Notes under the pieces: model-generated
Seen by the model: the letters and a program-made list of their open reading frames with translations, nothing else
Database searches by the model: none
What the model was told of the DNA's origin: nothing
Assembly (NCBI RefSeq): GCF_012027635.1
Contig: NZ_SNUS01000001.1
Coordinates: 620,001 to 684,000, forward strand
Source: Thermococcus sp. 21S9
GTDB lineage: Archaea > Methanobacteriota_B > Thermococci > Thermococcales > Thermococcaceae
DNA: 64,000 nt
Direction of reading: 5' to 3'
Shown: piece by piece, positions 48,652-61,350 of the stretch
How the letters are laid out: every line of letters starts with the position of its first letter
Position numbering within the stretch: the first letter of the stretch is position 1
Position numbers and translations under genes: made by a program

Positions 48652-48723
48652 TCTACCACCAAGGGAATAAGCTGGGAACCTTTTATAAGGATTGAGGGAT
48701 AAGAGTGGAAAAAGGTGGTCGGC

Positions 48724-49623
48724 ATGATAAAGAAACTTGTTGCAATCGTGCTCCTGGCACTGCTCCTGTGGGGGGCCTACATCGCCTACGCGCTCCTTAG
48801 CTCACCTCCAAAGTTCACGGCCCGCTGGGGCAACGTAACCGAGGCGACCACAGAGGTCATCATCCAGGGCGAGTGGAGCAAGCCCATCATCCTCCCGGTT
48901 TCAATGAACAACGTCACGATGAACTTCATGGGGCTTACTGTTGCATGGACCGACAGGGTGAAACTGTCAGAGAAAAACGCGCTCATCGTCCTTGGCATAG
49001 ACAACCGCAACCTCGTGAGGGCGCTCTTCGACTACCTCAACAACGGACAGAACGGAACGGCGAAGATTTCCTTCAACGGCAGGCTCCTGAAGGTGATTCC
49101 ACTGAAGTTCAGCGTGAAGCGCAACGTCCACATGGACCTGCTTGGGAAGCTCAACTTCACTGCGGAGAGCAAGCCAATCCTTGGAGGCCTCGCGTACACT
49201 CCAGCCCTGCTGAGCACCAAAGTCCGCTGGGGTGGGGAGAAGGGAAACAGGGGAATACTCATCGCCGATATGGAGTTCTACAACCCCAACTCGTTCCCGA
49301 TTCCGGTGGCAAACCTGACGTTTGACCTCTACGCGAACGGAATCAAGATTGGAACCGGCTACCTGCCGAAGTCCACGGTCATTCCCGCAAAGGGATACGC
49401 GACCGTCACGGCCGTCATAGAGCTCGACGAGAACGTCCTGCCAAAGGTCTGGGCCCTCCACGTGAAGAACGGCGAGGAGAGCACCGTTGAAGTCCAGATA
49501 ACGCTTTCGACGACAATCCTCGGCAACACGGTCCAGATACCGCTCAAAACCGAGAAGAAGGTCGTAAGGACCAACATAATGGAGGGTATCAACGAAGCGC
49601 TCTCCCAGCTCACGCGGGGATGA
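48724..49623 (+). CDS. WHy/LEA14-like membrane-anchored protein
   Basis: 299 aa from ATG at 48724. One N-terminal membrane segment (VAIVLLALLLWGAYIAYALL), then two extracytoplasmic beta domains; the second has the WHy/LEA14 pattern IADMEFYNPNSFPIPVANLTFDLYANG (in part) and IGTGYLPKSTVIPAKGYATV. Such domains are linked to desiccation and stress proteins; role here unknown. TATA-like CTTTTATAA near 48681. Confidence 0.65.
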   Translation: MIKKLVAIVLLALLLWGAYIAYALLSSPPKFTARWGNVTEATTEVIIQGEWSKPIILPVSMNNVTMNFMGLTVAWTDRVKLSEKNALIVLGIDNRNLVRALFDYLNNGQNGTAKISFNGRLLKVIPLKFSVKRNVHMDLLGKLNFTAESKPILGGLAYTPALLSTKVRWGGEKGNRGILIADMEFYNPNSFPIPVANLTFDLYANGIKIGTGYLPKSTVIPAKGYATVTAVIELDENVLPKVWALHVKNGEESTVEVQITLSTTILGNTVQIPLKTEKKVVRTNIMEGINEALSQLTRG

Positions 49624-49666
49624 GCTTTTAAAGGCTCGCTTCTCCTTTCTCTTTACGGTGAGGGGG

Positions 49667-50185
49667 ATGAACGTTAAGGAAATCCACGAGTTTCTCAACA
49701 GGCTGTGGGACGACATATTCACGCTCAACGAAGAACTCAAGGCCGAACTTCCGGAGAAGGGCTTCAAGGTGGAGGATGTGGAGGAGGTCTTCGGGGCCTA
49801 CATATTCCTCGACGGCGAGTGGGTCAGAATGGACTATCCGCACCCGGCCTTCGAAATAAAGCCCCAGATTGAGGTAGGCGTGACGCCCGAGAGCTACTAC
49901 TTCGTCGTTGCCGTTCCAAAGGAGAGGATAAGCGAGGGCTTTTTGAGCCTGTTCCTTGAACTCTTCCCGAGGAGCTTCATCTACGGGAGCGAGAACTTCC
50001 TGAGCGACGTCTACAACTGGAGGCGCGACGGAAGGGTCTCGCCAAGGGATGTCCTTGAGAGGATTGAGGGGAGTGATGAGAAGGTCTTCCAGTTCGAGGC
50101 GAACTTCGGGAGCGTTGAGGCGCTCAAAAAAGGCCTTGAGAGGCTGATTGACGTTGGAAGGGAGTGGGAAATCTTCGACCTTTGA
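49667..50185 (+). CDS. DUF3201-family archaeal protein
   Basis: 172 aa from ATG at 49667 (GGTGAGGGGG before it). Soluble, acidic, with KEIHEFLNRLWDDIFTLNEEL, FEIKPQIEVGVTPESYYFVVAVP and KVFQFEANFGSVEALKKGL. I recognise it as the Thermococcales family DUF3201 of unknown function. Overlaps the start of the RNA methylase gene, suggesting a link to translation or RNA processing. Confidence 0.6.
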   Translation: MNVKEIHEFLNRLWDDIFTLNEELKAELPEKGFKVEDVEEVFGAYIFLDGEWVRMDYPHPAFEIKPQIEVGVTPESYYFVVAVPKERISEGFLSLFLELFPRSFIYGSENFLSDVYNWRRDGRVSPRDVLERIEGSDEKVFQFEANFGSVEALKKGLERLIDVGREWEIFDL

Positions 50186-51323
50186 GGCATTTCCGGCGGA
50201 GCTTCAAGAGTACTACCGTAAGCTCTTCGGTAGAGAGGCAGAGGAGATAATGGCATCGCTCAGAACGCCGGTCGAGAAGTACTACATCCGCGTGAACACC
50301 CTAAAAACGAGCAGGGACAAGCTCATGAGAATCCTCAGGCGGGAGGGACTGAAGCCGAAAAGAAGCCCCTACCTCAGGGAGGGCATCTACTTCGAGAGGG
50401 AAGGCCCCAACTTTCCGGACGACTACGAGCCCGGGCTGAAGGTCGTCAGGGCCAACAAGTTCGCGAGCGAGAGCGTCTACCAGGGGGCAAACCTCTACGC
50501 TCCCGGCGTTCTTCAGGCGGACAAGAGCATAAAGCCCGGCGACGAGGTCGAGATTAGGGACCCTAAGGGACTTCTCGTCGGGATTGGAATTGCCAAAATG
50601 AGCGCCAAGGAGATGATAGTTTCGACGAGGGGTTTGGCCGTTGAGGTTACGACTCCAAAGTTCAAACTTCCCAGTTTGAGCGAGCTGGAGAGCTTTAAGG
50701 AGGGCCTCTTCTACGCCCAGAGCTTGCCGTCCATGGTGGTCGCCCACGTCCTCGAGCCGAGCGAGGAAGAATTAATAATCGACATGGCGGCCGCTCCCGG
50801 CGGAAAGACGAGCCATATAGCCCAGCTCCTCCAGAACAGGGGCGAAATCATCGCGATTGACAAATCCAGAAACAGACTTAGGAAAATGGAGGAGGAACTC
50901 CAAAGGCTCGGCGTCAAGAACGTCAAGCTCATCAGAATGGACGCGAGGAAACTGCCGGAGCTCGGGCTTCAGGCCGATAAGATACTTTTGGATGCCCCGT
51001 GCACGGCTTTGGGAATAAGGCCGAAGCTCTGGGAGAGCAGAACGCCGAAGGACATAATCGCGACGGCTCGATACCAGCGGGCCTTCATCTGGGCCGCGAT
51101 AAAGTCCCTCCGCCCGGGTGGAGTTCTGGTTTACTCGACCTGCACGCTGAGCTACGAGGAGAACGAGGCAAACGTCAAGTTCATGCTGGAGAAGGGCTTA
51201 AAGCTGGAGGAGCAGGCCGTCTTCATAGGCTCCGAAGGAATCGGACTTGATAGAGTTCAGCGCTTCTATCCAAACAGGCACTTAACCCAGGGCTTCTTCA
51301 TAGCAAAGCTCAGGAAGGTGTGA
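50148..51323 (+). CDS. RNA (cytosine-5) methyltransferase with PUA domain, NOL1/NOP2/Sun family
   Basis: 391 aa. An N-terminal segment, then a PUA domain (residues ~90-175, with APGVLQADKSIKPGDEVEI and GIGIAKMSAKEM), then the SAM-dependent methylase: MAAAPGGKTSHIAQLL near 225, DAPCTALGIRPKLWE (catalytic-site Cys) near 285 and YSTCTLSYEENEANVKFML (second Cys) near 335. Methylates C5 of cytosine in tRNA or rRNA. Start is uncertain: TTG at 50148 or 50154, inside the previous gene; no ATG lies before the conserved region. Confidence 0.87.
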   Translation: MTLEGSGKSSTFEAFPAELQEYYRKLFGREAEEIMASLRTPVEKYYIRVNTLKTSRDKLMRILRREGLKPKRSPYLREGIYFEREGPNFPDDYEPGLKVVRANKFASESVYQGANLYAPGVLQADKSIKPGDEVEIRDPKGLLVGIGIAKMSAKEMIVSTRGLAVEVTTPKFKLPSLSELESFKEGLFYAQSLPSMVVAHVLEPSEEELIIDMAAAPGGKTSHIAQLLQNRGEIIAIDKSRNRLRKMEEELQRLGVKNVKLIRMDARKLPELGLQADKILLDAPCTALGIRPKLWESRTPKDIIATARYQRAFIWAAIKSLRPGGVLVYSTCTLSYEENEANVKFMLEKGLKLEEQAVFIGSEGIGLDRVQRFYPNRHLTQGFFIAKLRKV

Positions 51324-51325
51324 GC

Positions 51326-52351
51326 ATGAAGAAGTACTCCCTCCTGGCCGTGGGAATAGCGATAATTGCGCTCCTCCTCTGGTGGGCCGGGATAAGGGAC
51401 GTAGTGGAAATTCTAAGGGGGGCAAGGCTTGACTACTTCCTGCTCGCGGTTCTCATGTACGTCCTCGGGCTCCTGTCGTGGGGTCTGCGCTGGCGCGTTC
51501 TCCTCAACGCCCTTGGAGTGCGGGCGAGCTTCACGAAGATACTCCTGGCTTTGCTCGCGGGGATATTCGTCAACAACGTCACCCCTGGAGCGAGGGGCGG
51601 TGGGGAACCTGTCAGGATGTACTTCCTGGCGAAGGAAACGGAGAAGCCCTACGGCCAAGTGTTCGCGACGGTTATGATGGACAGAATCCTCGACCTGATT
51701 CCGGTCGTGGTTATGCTGGCCTTTTCCACCGCCTACGTTTACAGGCTCGGTTCGCTTTCGCTCACGGCAGTCCTTGTACTGCTCGACTTGGTCTTCGCGG
51801 GACTCATCCTGTTCACCCTTGGAATCCTGCTGAGCGAGAGGAAAACAAAGGGGGCCCTCTACTGGTTTTTCAGGCTCTTCGAAAGGCTCGCGCCTGGAAA
51901 GGCCGAGAAGTACCGCGACAGGTTTGAAAAGGCGGTTGAAGTTGACGTTCCAAGGTTCCAGAGCGACTTCAGGTTTCTGATTAGACACAAGGGAGTTTTC
52001 CTGCTCGCGCTGGTTTACTCGACAGCCTCGTGGCTCTTCACGGTTTTACGGACTTACTACGCTTTCAGGGCCATCAACTACCCGGTTTCCCTCGTGGACG
52101 TTATGGTCGTTCAGATGGTCGGAATAGTGGTTGGAATGCTGAGCGTCATCCCCGGTGGGGCGGGCATAATCGAGACCGTGAACTCTGGAATCTACGTCCT
52201 CCTGGGTATAAACAAGGAGATAGCCGTCACCGCGACGCTCCTCGACAGGCTCATCTCATACTGGATTCCAACGGCCCTGGGAGCCCTCGTGACGACACAC
52301 TTCGGGGCAAAGCTGAGGAGAAAAGGTTTAATTGGTAGGGGCCGTAGGTAA
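51326..52351 (+). CDS. Flippase-like integral membrane protein (UPF0104 / LPG-synthase TM family)
   Basis: 341 aa from ATG at 51326. About eight membrane segments. Family signatures: [52 protein letters not shown] and the C-terminal [17 protein letters not shown]. Proteins of this type move lipid-linked sugars or modify lipids; Thermococcales members are not characterised. Overlaps the methylase stop by a few bases. Confidence 0.8.
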   Translation: MKKYSLLAVGIAIIALLLWWAGIRDVVEILRGARLDYFLLAVLMYVLGLLSWGLRWRVLLNALGVRASFTKILLALLAGIFVNNVTPGARGGGEPVRMYFLAKETEKPYGQVFATVMMDRILDLIPVVVMLAFSTAYVYRLGSLSLTAVLVLLDLVFAGLILFTLGILLSERKTKGALYWFFRLFERLAPGKAEKYRDRFEKAVEVDVPRFQSDFRFLIRHKGVFLLALVYSTASWLFTVLRTYYAFRAINYPVSLVDVMVVQMVGIVVGMLSVIPGGAGIIETVNSGIYVLLGINKEIAVTATLLDRLISYWIPTALGALVTTHFGAKLRRKGLIGRGRR

Positions 52352-52362
52352 GGGGGATTACC

Positions 52363-53195
52363 ATGAGGTTCGGCGTCGTGGCTCGAAGGGACCGGCCAGA
52401 GGCCCTGAAGCTGGCCTACCGCGTCTACGATTTTCTCAAGGTCAGCGGTTACGATGTTGTGGTTGACGAGGACACATACAGGCACCTGAAGGAGTTTGAG
52501 GAGGCGGACGTTCTCCCGCTTGAAGATTTTGACGTGGACTTCATAATCGTCATAGGCGGTGACGGAACAATTCTCAGGGTCGAGCACAAGACGAAGAGGG
52601 ACATACCAATCCTTGGCGTCAACATGGGCACCCTCGGCTTCCTCACGGAGGTCGAGCCCCACGAGACGTTCTTCGCGATAAGCAAGCTGATTGAGGGCGA
52701 GTACTACATAGACGAGCGCATAAAGCTGAGAACTTACCTTGACGGCAAGGCCAGCGTCCCCGATGCCCTCAACGAGGTGGCAATACTCACGGGAATCCCG
52801 GGCAAGATAATCCACCTCCGCTACTATATCGACGGTGGACTCGCCGACGAGATTCGGGCAGATGGCCTCATAATCTCGACGCCCACGGGCTCAACCGGCT
52901 ACGCGATGAGCGCTGGAGGGCCCTTTGTAGACCCGAGGCTCAGCGTTACGGTTATAGCCCCCCTCGCGCCGATAGCACTGAGCTCGAGGCCAATGGTAGT
53001 GCCGGCTGAGAGCAGGATAGACGTTCGCAACATGGCCCTGAAGAGGGAGATAGTGCTCGCCGTAGACGGCCAGTTCTACACCTACCTGCCCCCCGAAACC
53101 GAAATAACCATAAAGCTCTCGCCGAGGAAGGCAAAGTTCGTGCGCTTTACGAAGGAAATCTACCCGAAGTACACGCTGAGGCTGAAGAAGAGGTT

Positions 53196-53199
<4 letters not shown>
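52363..53199 (+). CDS. nadK: NAD kinase
   Basis: 278 aa. ATP-NAD kinase: the signature [11 protein letters not shown] near residue 68, [27 protein letters not shown], and [21 protein letters not shown] with [14 protein letters not shown]. Makes NADP from NAD. ATG at 52363 after AAGGGGGATTACC. The stop overlaps the stop of the convergent DUF835 gene. Confidence 0.93.
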
Positions 53200-56830
<3,631 letters not shown>

Positions 56831-56841
<11 letters not shown>

Positions 56842-58045
56842 CGCCCTCACCCTCCCCCGGGTTTTCCTCCTCTGGAGCCCCGTCGTTCTGAGTTTCTCCT
56901 GCAGACTCTGTTCTGTTTTCCCCATTCTCACTTTCCAGCCCTTCAGAGGCCCGGGAGCGTCTCCTCAGGAACAGGACAATACCGGCGATGAGTATAACCC
57001 CCGCGCCCGCGATTGCGTAAAGGTACGTGTTCCTCTCCTGCTTGAACTCCATTATCAGGGTGTTGTCCGGGCCAAGCTGGTACTTCCCACCGATTACCGT
57101 TATGTTATCGAAGCGTCCGGGCAGTTTCACGACGACGAGCCACTGAACAGAGCGCCAGTTCTTCTTGACGGAAACCTGAGGCTTAACGACGCCTATCACC
57201 TTGAGGCCGTTTGGTATCTTCTTCGCAGAGATGCTGAGCGGATGCATCGTCTCACGGAAGGAAGCCAGGAGGGTGCTCTCAACGGAGGGCGTAGCGTTTG
57301 CGCCCACGAAAGTCGCGTTGAAGTACACCAGGCCCTCCGTGGGGTCGAACGAAACGCTGAGGTATCTCTTTGTTGAGTTGAGGAACTGAACCAGACGATA
57401 GACGGGGTTGTAAAGCTTAATCATCGGGAAGTAATCCCCGTCCTCCCAGACTGCGACGTTGTCAACGAGCTCCTTTGGAACAGGAACGAGCGTGTATATG
57501 TCGTAGTTCTTGGGAAGGACGAGCGTGAACCTGCGCCACTTGAACGGATACGAGACGCCCAGGAACTTCATCCTCATAGAGCCGTAGTACGGACAGGTCA
57601 GGTACTTGCCGTCCTCGTTCACGAAGAACGGTGTGAGGGTAAACCGTATCACTGCCCTCCACTTGCCGGTAACTTGCACGGGCCCGCCGGGGGGCACGTA
57701 TATAACGGCGCTCAGGTTGGACCCCTCGAGGCGACTGTTTATGAAGTCCTTGAAGCTCTGGTAGACGACGCCGTAGACGAGGTTCGCGAACTCCCTGGTG
57801 GCGTTGGTCTCGTTAACCTTTGCAAGGGAGTTGAGGTAGTCAACGAACGTCTGGTTCACGAGGGTCGCCTCAATCGTGAAGGAGCCAGCCCAGACGAGGG
57901 AGCCGTTGATGTTCATCTGGGAAACCCTGAGGAAGATGCTAACGTCGAAGAGGTTGATGGATTTATCCTCACCCGCTGAAGCTCCCAGGGGAATCGTCGA
58001 GAGAAGAATCATGACCGCCAGCAGAACGGAGAGCTTTCCCTTCAT
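56831..58045 (-). CDS. Exported membrane-anchored protein
   Basis: 404 aa. Signal peptide (residues 5-24, cut near ASAG), large extracellular beta-rich region with Asn-x-Thr sites and two cysteines, one C-terminal membrane segment (YAIAGAGVILIAGIVLFL), a basic stop-transfer RRRSR and an acidic tail (ESENGENRTESAGETQ..EEENPGEGEGDES). No known domain recognised. Its end overlaps the start of the acyl-CoA synthetase gene, so they may be co-transcribed. Confidence 0.6.
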
Positions 58046-58103
58046 GTCACCACCTAAGGGGACTCCGGAAGCTGATAAAAAAGCTTATTGGTTCCCAAGC
58101 CTA

Positions 58104-59320
<1,217 letters not shown>

Positions 59321-59347
59321 GCCTTTCTAACTTTTGTCAGACTTAAG

Positions 59348-59356
59348 ATTTATAAG
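59348..59356 (+). promoter_or_regulatory. TATA box of tRNA-Gln
   Basis: ATTTATAAG at 59348-59356, 26-34 bases before the first base of the tRNA, the usual distance for archaeal tRNA promoters. Confidence 0.65.
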
Positions 59357-59381
59357 CCCAGACTCTGCTTTTTTATCGGGC

Positions 59382-59457
59382 AGCCCCGTGGTGTAGCGGC
59401 CAAGCATGCGGGACTTTGGATCCCGCGACCCGGGTTCGAATCCCGGCGGGGCTACCA
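59382..59457 (+). tRNA. tRNA-Gln (anticodon UUG), CCA encoded
   Basis: Cloverleaf folds fully: acceptor AGCCCCG with CGGGGCT; D stem GTGT with GCAT (two G-U pairs); anticodon stem CGGGA with TCCCG around loop CTTTGGA (anticodon TTG); T arm CCGGG-TTCGAAT-CCCGG; discriminator A at 59454, then CCA at 59455-59457. No intron. Confidence 0.95.
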
Positions 59458-59500
59458 TACAGCCCTGCAATTTCCTAAAACACTCTCCTATCTACCATAA

Positions 59501-60538
59501 TTAGGGGTCTTTCGGCCGAATACATATTTCAAAGCATGTCCAACCATTATCTGGTTTGTTATCATTATCTGGCTTGCGTTGGTTATTATTGTTGGGCTTG
59601 CTACCTCTAGCAGAGTTGTTGGAAGAATCGTCAGAATTAGACGACTTGGGTGGTTTTAATTTTTTAAATATTTTTTTAATTTCTTCAAAATTATCAACAA
59701 TAAACTTTATAACAAATACTAGGATATAAAGTTCTGATAGGTTCAAACTGACAAATTTAGGTAGATTTCTAGGGCCAGTAACGATGATCTTATTAGCAAT
59801 GCATAGAGATATTAAACTGAATATTATTAACGATAATTTGACATTTTGTTTGTAAATAACAATACCCAATATAATAATACAAATAATATAAAGCAAAGAG
59901 TGAGGTCTCAAATATGGGAATAGTTCTATAATAAACAGCCCGATAACCAGTCCTATAATAACCATTTTATTAGAAGACATTTGATCAAACTTTCCCATAG
60001 CCCAATATATTAACGTAATAAAGATAACAAACCATATAGTGACTGTAATAGTAATAGTTGTAATAGTACCCATTATGTTGCTTATATTGTTTTTTGAAAC
60101 TTGAGACAAACTGATAACAACAGATATTGATAAAATTATAAACGAGTCCAAAAATTCTCCGGCAGTATTTCTAAAGAATTCTCTATTTATTTTAATTCCA
60201 TTTTCATTATTTGATTTATTTTCATTTGAATTTGAATACACATATGCCCACATAAAAGATACCATCATAAAGAAGGAGAATACTGCAATAAGCACATATT
60301 CTGATAAGAATTTATGTACAACCATATTATATTCTTGAATTATAGTAACACTTAGAGATTCACACATGGTTATATCCACACATATTTGTAGTTTAGCTGT
60401 CAAAACATCTTTTGAATATTGATAAACCAAAGTTGCTATTAACGTGACTGCTGTCGCAAAAAGGCCGAAAAGGGTTATGTCTCTATTTTCCTCTTGGGGA
60501 GTTCTATTGATATTCTCTTTTGCATTTTCTTGACCCAC
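59501..60538 (-). CDS. AT-rich polytopic membrane protein, likely acquired
   Basis: 345 aa. Two N-terminal membrane segments (DITLFGLFATAVTLIATLVYQYS; YVLIAVFSFFMMVSFMWAYVY, in parts), a polar Asn/Lys/Glu loop (NSNENKSNNENG), about seven more segments, then a hydrophilic tail very rich in Asn, Ser, Asp and Pro (PPKSSNSDDSSNNSARGSKP) and a last ETC-type motif CFEICIRP. Base and codon use (AAT, ATA, TTA) are unlike the GC-rich neighbours. It stands alone between tRNA-Gln and a conserved gene, so it was probably inserted here. Function not recognised. Confidence 0.6.
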   Translation of the reverse strand: MGQENAKENINRTPQEENRDITLFGLFATAVTLIATLVYQYSKDVLTAKLQICVDITMCESLSVTIIQEYNMVVHKFLSEYVLIAVFSFFMMVSFMWAYVYSNSNENKSNNENGIKINREFFRNTAGEFLDSFIILSISVVISLSQVSKNNISNIMGTITTITITVTIWFVIFITLIYWAMGKFDQMSSNKMVIIGLVIGLFIIELFPYLRPHSLLYIICIIILGIVIYKQNVKLSLIIFSLISLCIANKIIVTGPRNLPKFVSLNLSELYILVFVIKFIVDNFEEIKKIFKKLKPPKSSNSDDSSNNSARGSKPNNNNQRKPDNDNKPDNGWTCFEICIRPKDP

Positions 60539-60632
60539 ACCATCACCGAATAAAAATAAGGAATTTAATTTAAATTTTTTGCGGTATCTTACGCCGATTT
60601 ATAGATAGTATTCATAGAATCACGAGACCACA

Positions 60633-61319
60633 TCAAAACGCAAACTCCTCGACGCTGAACTGCTCGACGACCCTCTCAAAGTCGCTCTCCGGCGCGTAGA
60701 CGAAGCCACAGCGGGTGCACTTCAAAACGCCGTTCTCCTCCGCGAGCGGGGAGAAGCAAACTGGACAGCGATACTCCTCTCGCTTCAAAGAGTCATAAAC
60801 CTCGTCCCTCATGACGAGCAGGTTGAGCTCGCTCTCCCAGTCCTCGTGGAGCATTCCCCAATAGGGAGTCTCGATGGGGTAGAAGTCCTCGAGGATTAGG
60901 GCCTTAATCCCTATCCCCCTCACGCCCGGTGGAAGCCTCTCGGCCGGCTCGATGGAAACGACGAACTGGTCGTAGAACTCTATGTTCTCGGTCCTAACGG
61001 TTAAACCCCTCGACAGCCTTGAACGAAGCGGAATTATCTGGAGAAACAGGCTTTCCCGCTCGACGTCCCAGCTCGCGCTTATTGAAACGCTCCCCTTCAC
61101 GAAGAACTGGGTTATTGAGCGCCCGTCCCGCTCCTCTCCAGCGAAAGAAAAGCCCAGCTTCCTCATGGCCCTTCCAAGGAAGTTCGGTCGGGGGAGCTTC
61201 TGGTAGTTAATCAGATACTCTCCTATCCATCCGGCTAAGGGCATGGAGTAGCCGATGAAAGCCTGCCTCTCGACGCGCAGGTAGGCAACGCTGGGAAGGA
61301 GCTTGAACTGGTCGAGCAT
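60633..61319 (-). CDS. Conserved protein with C-terminal zinc ribbon
   Basis: 228 aa from ATG at 61319; a TATA-like ATTTATACT about 25 bases before it suggests a leaderless mRNA. Mostly beta, with SVAYLRVERQAFIGYSM, FFVKGSVSISASWDVERE and FVVSIEPAERLPPGVRGIG; ends in a zinc ribbon YRCPVCFSPLAEENGVLKCTRCGFVY (in part). No family recognised; the ribbon suggests nucleic-acid or protein contact. Divergent in name only: it follows polC on the same strand with overlapping control region. Confidence 0.5.
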   Translation of the reverse strand: MLDQFKLLPSVAYLRVERQAFIGYSMPLAGWIGEYLINYQKLPRPNFLGRAMRKLGFSFAGEERDGRSITQFFVKGSVSISASWDVERESLFLQIIPLRSRLSRGLTVRTENIEFYDQFVVSIEPAERLPPGVRGIGIKALILEDFYPIETPYWGMLHEDWESELNLLVMRDEVYDSLKREEYRCPVCFSPLAEENGVLKCTRCGFVYAPESDFERVVEQFSVEEFAF

Positions 61320-61350
61320 CGGAAGAAATAGGCGGAGGGAGTATAAATAG

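Noticed and set aside
57876-58103. N-terminal extension of the phosphopantetheine adenylyltransferase
   Set aside because: The extra 76 codons are antisense to the exported protein at 56831-58045; the family begins at the ATG codons at 58104 or 58113.
59430-60640. Attachment-site repeat of the tRNA-Gln 3' end
   Set aside because: I looked for a second copy of the T arm and acceptor end downstream of the tRNA up to the next conserved gene and saw none.
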